Shown piece by piece: positions 45,433-51,485 of a stretch of 51,485 bases of DNA (positions within the stretch are counted from its first letter, which is position 1; each line of letters starts with the position of its first letter). Source of the stretch: CAZHHH01 sp964532085. GTDB lineage: Bacteria; Bacteroidota; Bacteroidia; Bacteroidales; Marinilabiliaceae. A program made the position numbers and the translations under genes. The stretch spans positions 1 through 51,485 of the forward strand of contig CAZHHH010000005.1 in NCBI GenBank assembly GCA_964532085.1. The letters are read 5' to 3'. The notes below the pieces were generated by a model, which saw only the letters and a list, made by a program, of their open reading frames with translations, did no database searches and was not told the origin of the DNA.

Positions 45433-45999
45433 CTATTCTTTTATAATTTCAACTTCACCATTTTCTTCTATTCTTAAAATTTCTCTTTTTAAGAACTGTG
45501 AATTATTATCTATTTTAAATGAAACCACATAGTCGGCAAATTGATTATCAAAAGTAGAACTATTCTGCAATTGTGAATAATCAACTGCAGAATTGTTTGC
45601 TTCCATAATAAATAATGGATGATTAATTCTATTACAAAGATAAGAAATCAATGAATTATTAGTTTTTCTAAATCCAATCTCTTTTATATCTATTAAGTTT
45701 TTACTTAAATTTTTCTTTTTAGATAAAATTATAGTTGTTGGATTATCGTTTATTTCAAATATATCGTAAACTAAATCATTAATATTATCAGCAAAAACCC
45801 CAATTTTATTCTCATTATCTATTAATAATTCATATTTATATATTGGTTTTTTAATAGCTAACATTTTAGAAATTGCCTTTTCACTTTTAGAAGATGCACC
45901 AAAATACCATCCAGTATCATCTTTAAAAAGTATAATTCCATCATTTTTTATAGTTTCAACGGCTTGTTTTAAGTCTTCTTTATCAAATCTAGTGTCCAT
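45433..45999 (-). CDS. Divergent YrdC/Sua5-fold protein
   Basis: This 188-residue protein aligns by eye with Sua5/YrdC, the enzyme that makes threonylcarbamoyl-adenylate for tRNA t6A. The family stretch LKxGGIILYPTDTIWGIG reads here IKNDGIILFKDDTGWYFGAS (17-36), with the PTDT and IWGIG signatures changed. The following AISKMLAIKKP resembles the family's KRP region. Key substrate-binding residues may therefore be lost. It may be a degenerate paralogue with another role. A normal Sua5 would be expected elsewhere. Confidence 0.65.
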   Translation of the reverse strand: MDTRFDKEDLKQAVETIKNDGIILFKDDTGWYFGASSKSEKAISKMLAIKKPIYKYELLIDNENKIGVFADNINDLVYDIFEINDNPTTIILSKKKNLSKNLIDIKEIGFRKTNNSLISYLCNRINHPLFIMEANNSAVDYSQLQNSSTFDNQFADYVVSFKIDNNSQFLKREILRIEENGEVEIIKE

Positions 46000-46311
46000 T
46001 TAGTAATGCTTTTATAGTTTTCTCAAAAGTACAAAATAATTATTAGTCACCTGTTGTGCAGTTAAAAAATAATTCCCTTTGCAGAAATTTGTATATTTGG
46101 CTGATTTTTAGGTTCTTAAACAGCACTGATGATTTTGTTCAAAAATGACGAATTTATATTGGAGATTTTTTTTATTTAAAAACAGTTGCTTTTCATTTTT
46201 ATTATTTTGAAATTGCTAATTGATTAGGAGCGATTGATTATGAGTAGATGTTTATCATTTCATTGTCAATGGCTCTTTTTTATTTAATATTAACTCATAA
46301 CTCAATTTATT
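46000..46311. other. Intergenic region with a possible -7 box
   Basis: About 310 AT-rich bases separate the leftward YrdC-fold gene from the rightward fibre-like gene. TATATTTG at 46092-46099 matches TAnnTTTG on the plus strand, implying a long leader of about 210 bases. No convincing gene or RNA fold was found. Confidence 0.4.
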
Positions 46312-47367
46312 ATGAAAAATTTTAAAATTTGTTTTGTCTTATTTTTTTGTTTTTTTTTAACAAAAACAAATGCACAAACTTTAACAGCTACTGGAAATCA
46401 TAAAATAACTGGAACATGGACTTTTGAAAATGGTATAACTGTTAAAGGTGGAAAATCATTTCTAACAGATGGACTTAATCATTTTCACTAAAAAAATGAA
46501 TCTCTTAATTCAGGCTTGTATATTGGAGTTGCTGAGAAAAATGGAGAGTATTTATCAGGAAATAAACCTGGTGATATAACTATTCGAAGACATGGTGGCC
46601 CATCTAAACGACTTATTATAACTAATTCACAGACTTTGAATTATCCTGGCAATGAAGATGCTGTTACAGGAATGATGGGTGCAACAAAAGGTGGTGGTGT
46701 ATGGGTGCATAATAATGGATTTGTACGTATAGGGAATTACAAAGAAGAAATGCCTCGTACTCAGTTGCAAGTTGATGGAGAAGGGAGATTTATAACAAAA
46801 AATGAAGGTGTCAATTATTTACTTAGAGTTGGAGGTAATACCCATCTAAAAGGAAATGCTTTTGGAATAAGTTTCGACCCTGAAGGATATAAAGATGGAT
46901 ATATAAAAAGATCAAAGATAGCTATTGTCGCAGAAGGTAATGGAAGTGGATGGAGTAGAGGGAAATTGCATATTCTACAGCGTAATACTAAAGATTTTGA
47001 GCCTGCAACGATAGAAGATGCTGTGTTTACTATTGATCAAAATGGCAAAGTTGGTATAGGAACAACTTCTCCAAACACCAAACTTGATGTAAACGGCACA
47101 ATCCGTGCCAATGAAATAAAAGTAACAACTGCACCGGGAGCCGACTTTGTATTTGATGCGGACTACTCTCTAAGAACACTTGATGAAGTTGAGGATTTTA
47201 TTAATGAAAACAATCATTTACCTGAAATCCCGACTGCACTTGATATGGAAACCAATGGCGTTGAACTAACAAAGATGAATCAACTATTATTGATGAAAAT
47301 AGAAGAGTTGACTTTATACACCATAGAGTTAAACAAGAGAATAAATGAATTAGAACAAAATAAATAA
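46312..47367 (+). pseudogene. Secreted fibre/tail-like protein gene with an in-frame stop
   Basis: The frame opens at ATG 46312 with a signal peptide (MKNFKICFVLFFCFF, cut near NAQ), runs 59 codons and hits TAA at 46489-46491. The same frame continues to 47367, so the full product would be 351 residues with one stop. The C-terminal part has VGIGTTSPNTKLDVNGTIRA and then NNHLPEIP and LLMKIEELTLYTIELNKRI. This ending is common in Bacteroidota surface proteins with phage-tail-fibre-like repeats. A single base change explains the stop; an indel does not, since the frame is unchanged. It could be real inactivation or an assembly error. Translation could restart at TTG 46516, without a signal peptide. 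Confidence 0.8.
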
Positions 47368-47373
47368 TTTGAT

Positions 47374-50313
47374 ATGAAAATTAATTATTTTGTGTTAGTT
47401 GTATTTCTTGTTTTTACTTTTATTAAAGTTACAGGACAAGAAGAAGTAAGGAGTTTTATAACTTCTGAAAGTTATTTTGAAAATCCTGAGTTGTATCTTT
47501 CAAAATTAGATAAGTCAAAGATTACAACTGGAATACTGATAGATAAAATAGTTGAACCAACTGAAAATTTCTTTGAATATAATGGAATAAGTAAAGTTAA
47601 AAATGGAAGTTATTTTTACTGGAGACATATTTACACATCTTTAATGAATGCTCGCATTGAGCAAACTCCATATACTGATATTGAGGAATTAAATGATATT
47701 GCTATTTCTGTTACAAGAGGTAATAATCACCATTTAGTTGGAGTTATTAATATAGATTATAATGTGATTAAGCCAAGTGCTATAGTTAATGGTGAGTTTA
47801 TAGAGGTAAATGGCTTTTTAATTGATAGCCACTCGACAAAAGAGTCTTATGATAAACATAGAGTTGTGGCATCTAGTGTGTTTGCATCTAACGTGTTTGG
47901 TGATAGAGTAACTTTTTTATTTCCTAGTGTTCTTTATTATTCTAATACTAATGAGGAGTTATTAGATATACAAGCTGATTTTGGAAATGGATATGTGAAT
48001 ATTGAATTTGATTCTCCTATTGATGTTGACTTTTCTTCTGAAAGCAGCCATGAATTGGTAAAGATAAAATTACAAGTAAAGGATAATAGAACAGATGAAA
48101 TCAAAACACTTTATTCACATTTTGACTTTTTAAGAATAAGTTCAACAACAATCCCTTTTGTTAACTCAAATGAAAGTAGATTAAAAAGTGTTAAGAACTA
48201 TACAAATGACTTGCCGAAAGTTAGAGAACCAAATTATATTGACTTCTATCCTAAAAGTTATACTATAGAACGATGTACAATTCCTATAAAAAATCCATTA
48301 TCAAATCCATTAAAGAAAGGTGGTGATATCATATTATTACCTGTTTGTTTTGATGAGATAGTAAATGTTGAATCTCATATAAAATATTATATTCTTTATA
48401 GTGATACAGATTCAAAAGTAAAGAAAAAACTTAAACGTCCAATAATTATTACAGATGGTTTTGACCCAGGTAATAAAAGAGACTTTTTTAAAAACAATAT
48501 TGTAGAAGACTCTAATTTGCCTTACAACAATGATGGACGTGGTCTTTATCATTTGATTGATGGACAGCCATCTCCTTGGTATTCAGAAGATACAAAATCA
48601 CCTGGTTTAATAACCTCTCTTAGAAGTGCTGGTTATGATATTGTAATTGTAGATTTTTTAGATGGAGCTGGTGATATTTTTAAAAATGCAAGTGTTTTTA
48701 AATATTTTATCTCTAATGTGATAAATGGTTCTGATTTTAGAGATGAAAACACAGAGGATTTAATTATAATTGGTCCCAGTATGGGAGGTTTGATAACTCG
48801 TCTTGCAATTTCTGAAATGGAAAATGATAAAATAGATCATAAAATAAAACTTTGGTTCTCATTTGATTCGCCGCAACAAGGAGCGTATATACCAATTGCA
48901 TTGCAGCATGTTTTAGTTTTTTTAAAAGGTTTAGACACTGGCAGTAGTGCAACACTTCCATTAGGATTATTAACTGGTTTGCCTGGGATGTCATATGAGT
49001 ATTATAATAGAGTAGTGAAAAATTTAAAAAAAGCAAAATCAGATGCTCTAAAAAGTCTTTCTATGTTAGATACAGATGCTGCTAAACAGATGTTGATAAT
49101 GCATCATAATGACAGACCATCTTATGTAGATGAAATAACACCTTTTTATAAAAAAATTGCTCAAAGAGGATATCCAGACCTTACAACTAACTACGCAATT
49201 ACTAATGGAACAAATAAGAAAAGGTTGTATGATTATCCAACTCAAGTTATAGATTTTAAAATAGATTTTAAAATAAAAAGTACATATTTTTCAGGTTATG
49301 GTTTGGATGGTTCAAAAGATGTACAAACAGTTATAGATGGAAAAAGAAAAGACGGAAATTTTAAACGTGATACTAACAATCCGGTTAACTTAGAAAATTC
49401 GTACGGTGGATGGCATAGCGGACTTTATTCTTTAAATTGTAATCTAGGTAATGCTAATAAAAAATCTGATATTAATATCCCATTCACAAGGGCAACTTTT
49501 ATTCCTACTGCATCTGCATTTGGTGTAAAAGTAACAAATGATAATGTTGGAAAAGATTGGGAAAATTATGCAACTTGTAACGAAATATCAAGTAAAAAAA
49601 TACCAACACCTTTTGATAAATTAAGAGGAATGGACAGTGATGATCCTGAAGAGCATGTTACAATAAGCGGTAAAACAGCTACATATTTATTAACTGAATT
49701 AAAAGAGAATATGATTGAATATACTTATCCACCTATCAGAAGAAATAAAATAAGTCAGCTAAGTGTAAAAGGTGTTAGGCTTTTTAGAGCTGTAGAAAGT
49801 TTGACTTTTGCAGGTGATGGTAATACAGTAACTATTGAGTCTGGTTCTAAAGTAAAAGCAGAAGCATCAAATTCAATTACTTTTAAACCCGGATTCACGG
49901 CAAAAGCTGGCTCTGAATTTACAGCAAGCATAAAGAATGTAACTTATAATAGTCAATTAAAATCATTTGCATCGCATAATTATAAGCCTGTGGACTATTC
50001 TAAACAATCACCTTATTTAGACCAAGTTTTTGACTATTCAGAGAATGAAGTTCCATCTCTTAATACTAATTTTGAAGTGGAAGTTTTTCCTAATCCTGTT
50101 AAAAATTTTATACATTTAAAATTTAAAGGAGGCGATATGGATAAATTTTATTCAATCAAAATTTTTAATCTTTCTGGTAGTCTGTTATATAAGGGTAGTT
50201 CTATAGGAAGTGATGAATATACAATAGATGCAATTAATATTCCCAAAGGAGTCTTCTTGCTTAAAATAAACAATAAAACCCATGAAGTAGTAACCAAAAT
50301 AGTAAAACAATGA
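47374..50313 (+). CDS. T9SS-exported alpha/beta-hydrolase (lipase-like)
   Basis: This 979-residue protein has a signal peptide (about 1-21, ending VTGQ). Residues 25-345 are beta-rich with no recognised family. An alpha/beta-hydrolase region (about 350-560) carries KRPIIITDGFDPG and the nucleophile elbow GPSMGG (467-472, Ser469). The segment at about 850-890 (FKPGFTAKAGSEF) matches the repeat often found before sorting domains. The last 80 residues are a type A T9SS tail (VEVFPNPVKNFIHLKF, then IPKGVFLLKIN). It is probably secreted or attached to the surface through type IX secretion. Substrate unknown; lipid or ester hydrolysis is likely. Confidence 0.85.
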   Translation: MKINYFVLVVFLVFTFIKVTGQEEVRSFITSESYFENPELYLSKLDKSKITTGILIDKIVEPTENFFEYNGISKVKNGSYFYWRHIYTSLMNARIEQTPYTDIEELNDIAISVTRGNNHHLVGVINIDYNVIKPSAIVNGEFIEVNGFLIDSHSTKESYDKHRVVASSVFASNVFGDRVTFLFPSVLYYSNTNEELLDIQADFGNGYVNIEFDSPIDVDFSSESSHELVKIKLQVKDNRTDEIKTLYSHFDFLRISSTTIPFVNSNESRLKSVKNYTNDLPKVREPNYIDFYPKSYTIERCTIPIKNPLSNPLKKGGDIILLPVCFDEIVNVESHIKYYILYSDTDSKVKKKLKRPIIITDGFDPGNKRDFFKNNIVEDSNLPYNNDGRGLYHLIDGQPSPWYSEDTKSPGLITSLRSAGYDIVIVDFLDGAGDIFKNASVFKYFISNVINGSDFRDENTEDLIIIGPSMGGLITRLAISEMENDKIDHKIKLWFSFDSPQQGAYIPIALQHVLVFLKGLDTGSSATLPLGLLTGLPGMSYEYYNRVVKNLKKAKSDALKSLSMLDTDAAKQMLIMHHNDRPSYVDEITPFYKKIAQRGYPDLTTNYAITNGTNKKRLYDYPTQVIDFKIDFKIKSTYFSGYGLDGSKDVQTVIDGKRKDGNFKRDTNNPVNLENSYGGWHSGLYSLNCNLGNANKKSDINIPFTRATFIPTASAFGVKVTNDNVGKDWENYATCNEISSKKIPTPFDKLRGMDSDDPEEHVTISGKTATYLLTELKENMIEYTYPPIRRNKISQLSVKGVRLFRAVESLTFAGDGNTVTIESGSKVKAEASNSITFKPGFTAKAGSEFTASIKNVTYNSQLKSFASHNYKPVDYSKQSPYLDQVFDYSENEVPSLNTNFEVEVFPNPVKNFIHLKFKGGDMDKFYSIKIFNLSGSLLYKGSSIGSDEYTIDAINIPKGVFLLKINNKTHEVVTKIVKQ

Positions 50314-51032
50314 AAAAATTATTATTAATATTCTTGAGTACATCTCTTTTTTTGTCAAGTTGTAAAGATAAAGAATATACTACCACCATAGAGGGACGAG
50401 TTATTAACTTTATGACCAATGAGCCAGTTGATAGTGTTTATGTTCGTTTAAAAGATGGAATAGCCTCTGGTGGTGGTTGGGTTGATTTTGGAGGTGGAAA
50501 CACATCATCGGGAATAACATCACTTGCAATTACCGATAAAGATGGATACTTTAAAGTATCCATCACCGGCACTCATCATGCAGCTCTTTTTGTTACAAAA
50601 GATAGAGATAATGGAGTTACATCTTATCGTAAACATACTTCTTGGCCAAAGTTTTATGGTGGTGGACATTATAAAGATGAACAGTTTGAAATAAAGTTAC
50701 CTGCATTTTTTAAACCATTTATAACTTTCAAGGGCGATATTTATGAAACAGATGTGGTCTTTTTTGAAGTGTTGGGTAAATTTCATGAAGGAGATGATGA
50801 TTATGGTAAACAGTCATATTATGGAACAGGCTATGAGCGCTTTTTTAGTTATAAAGAATCCTTGTTTTATCCACACTATGGTCATATAGGATACGGCGAT
50901 GATTACACGCCCTACAGATTTACTATAACTCGTGATGGTGTTACTCGTGAGATTTTGGATAGTGTTTTTATAAAATCTTATGAAACCTTTTCAGATACTA
51001 TTTATTATTATTTTCCTGAGGAAGATCAATGA
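50310..51032 (+). CDS. Lipoprotein with carboxypeptidase-regulatory-like N-terminal domain
   Basis: The 240-residue protein has a lipobox LSSC (Cys18). The next part (EGRVINFMTNEPVDSVYVRLKDG, then a DKDGYFKVSI segment) resembles the carboxypeptidase regulatory/CnaB-like beta-sandwich. The rest is rich in aromatic residues and unrecognised. Its ATG overlaps the hydrolase stop (ATGA), so the pair is translationally coupled. It may anchor or partner the hydrolase at the cell surface. Confidence 0.75.
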   Translation: MKKLLLIFLSTSLFLSSCKDKEYTTTIEGRVINFMTNEPVDSVYVRLKDGIASGGGWVDFGGGNTSSGITSLAITDKDGYFKVSITGTHHAALFVTKDRDNGVTSYRKHTSWPKFYGGGHYKDEQFEIKLPAFFKPFITFKGDIYETDVVFFEVLGKFHEGDDDYGKQSYYGTGYERFFSYKESLFYPHYGHIGYGDDYTPYRFTITRDGVTREILDSVFIKSYETFSDTIYYYFPEEDQ

Positions 51033-51033
51033 A

Positions 51034-51075
51034 AGATGAGAGATGAGAGATGATAGATGAGAGATGAGAGATGAA
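51034..51075. repeat. Six heptamer copies of AGATGAG
   Basis: Six consecutive seven-base units begin right after the lipoprotein stop; four are AGATGAG and two end in T or A. Such short arrays change length by slippage. Confidence 0.85.
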
Positions 51076-51131
51076 AGTGGAAAGTTGGGTCTCTGCCCAG
51101 TCTCATCATAGACGAGGATGAAAGCGATGCA

Positions 51132-51210
51132 GTGAGCTTGTCGAACTGTGGAAAGTTTGACATAAGCGAGGATATAGGATGAAAACGTAGGGGCAGTTCG
51201 ACAAGCTCAC
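51132..51210. repeat. 17-bp inverted repeat with 45-bp spacing
   Basis: GTGAGCTTGTCGAACTG at 51132-51148 is the exact reverse complement of CAGTTCGACAAGCTCAC at 51194-51210. The TTCGACAAGCTCA core is, by recall, a motif that occurs as a dispersed intergenic repeat in many bacterial genomes. Confidence 0.75.
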
Positions 51211-51302
51211 CGACCACATTCCTACGCCGACTCTAACCGAAGGCAAGATGATTGTCCGTAACCAAGATGAAAGTTGATAGTTGAGGAATATAGGAAGGCG
51301 AA

Positions 51303-51318
51303 GTAGGAACGTTCCTAC
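51303..51318. repeat. Perfect 16-bp palindrome
   Basis: GTAGGAACGTTCCTAC equals its own reverse complement. Related CCTACG and CGTAGG pieces appear near 51187 and 51222, suggesting a family of repeats in this stretch. Confidence 0.75.
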
Positions 51319-51485
51319 GTTATGGTGTGCTGAAGTCAAAATGGTTGCTTATAAATTAGATGAAGTATAGCGATAAGGCTATAATGATATAGTAAATTAA
51401 AAGATGTTTTACTAATAGGAATATCTCAGCTTAACCCATGTTGCAGTTAAATTGGCGGTGACGCCCCATTTATCAAGAGTTCATT

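Larger units (their letters stand above)
51033..51485. other. Repeat-rich non-coding region at the window end
   Basis: This stretch is visibly richer in G and C than the rest and holds a heptamer array, an inverted repeat and a perfect palindrome, listed separately. Frames open here are short and low-complexity. A minus-strand reading with a protein-like look (KWGVTANLTATW, about 51418-51471) is bounded by stops on both sides within 25 codons. Confidence 0.6.

Noticed and set aside
46240..46287. Tiny plus-strand frame starting MSRCLSFHCQW before the fibre-like gene
   Set aside because: Only about 15 codons, no conserved context; likely chance in AT-rich leader DNA.
48286..48336. NPLSNPLKKGG stretch inside the hydrolase, resembling translated intergenic repeats known from other bacteria
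   Set aside because: The DNA is AT-rich like its surroundings and shows no inverted-repeat structure, so coding sequence is the simpler view.
51106..51339. Minus-strand open frame of 77 codons and a second one at 51026-51217
   Set aside because: Both run through repeats, have low-complexity composition and no recognisable domain.
51412..51483. Minus-strand reading KWGVTANLTATWVKLRYSY that looks like the end of a beta-barrel or surface protein
   Set aside because: It is closed by TGA at 51481-51483 on its upstream side and is only 22 codons long, so it is at most a decayed fragment.
1..51485. CRISPR arrays, tRNA or rRNA genes, integrases and transposases
   Set aside because: No evenly spaced repeats, cloverleaf-like sequences, rRNA motifs or recombinase domains were seen.

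Overview
The window looks like a scaffold from an uncultured, AT-rich member of the Bacteroidota. Supporting signs are start codons preceded by A-rich stretches rather than Shine-Dalgarno sequences, several -7 boxes of the TAnnTTTG type, a secreted protein with a type IX secretion (T9SS) sorting tail, DUF4254 and YfiR-like proteins, an atpD-atpC pair apart from the other ATP synthase genes, and S16 with a long acidic/alanine tail. No flagellar gene is visible. A 100-N gap at 8083-8182 is flanked by identical 55-bp contig ends, which points to a short-read (metagenome) assembly.

Layout. 1-3702 (minus): cell-surface glycan genes (nucleotide-sugar epimerase, GT4 and GT9 glycosyltransferases, DUF4254). 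3742-5510 (minus): atpC and atpD. 5613-9170 (minus): a short-chain polyprenyl diphosphate synthase overlapping an RND/MMPL exporter gene that only appears split because of the gap. 9509-32452 (plus): a co-directional signalling cluster of about 23 kb. 32502-45999: housekeeping genes on both strands (tadA, aspS, recJ, lipB, lipA, lysS, gpsA, pgi, rpsP, rimM, a thioesterase, a divergent YrdC-fold protein), with a second copy of the cluster's lipoprotein at 34908-35738. 46312-51032 (plus): secreted or surface proteins, namely a fibre-like protein interrupted by an in-frame stop, a T9SS-exported alpha/beta-hydrolase and a lipoprotein. 51033-51485: repeat-rich DNA without a convincing gene.

The signalling cluster is the centrepiece. 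It begins with a periplasmic YfiR-like protein and one membrane chemoreceptor, followed by STAS protein, CheY, CheA, two CheW, CheR, a HisKA/HATPase protein whose phospho-accepting His is Asn, CheD and CheB. It continues with a GAF-PAS-PAS membrane sensor without output domain, a second CheR, a third CheR-like protein with a degraded SAM site, a receiver-less CheB and a membrane GAF protein. It ends with a SiaA-like GAF-PAS-SpoIIE phosphatase, a SiaB-like kinase, a SiaC-like phospho-switch protein (Thr68 retained), a TerB-ABC transporter fusion, a lipoprotein and a small secreted protein. This reads as a non-flagellar chemosensory array wired, at least genetically, to a threonine-phosphorylation partner switch. 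No diguanylate cyclase is present, so the output differs from Pseudomonas SiaABCD; the ABC transporter and lipoprotein are the best local candidates. That functional link is inference from gene order and domain content.
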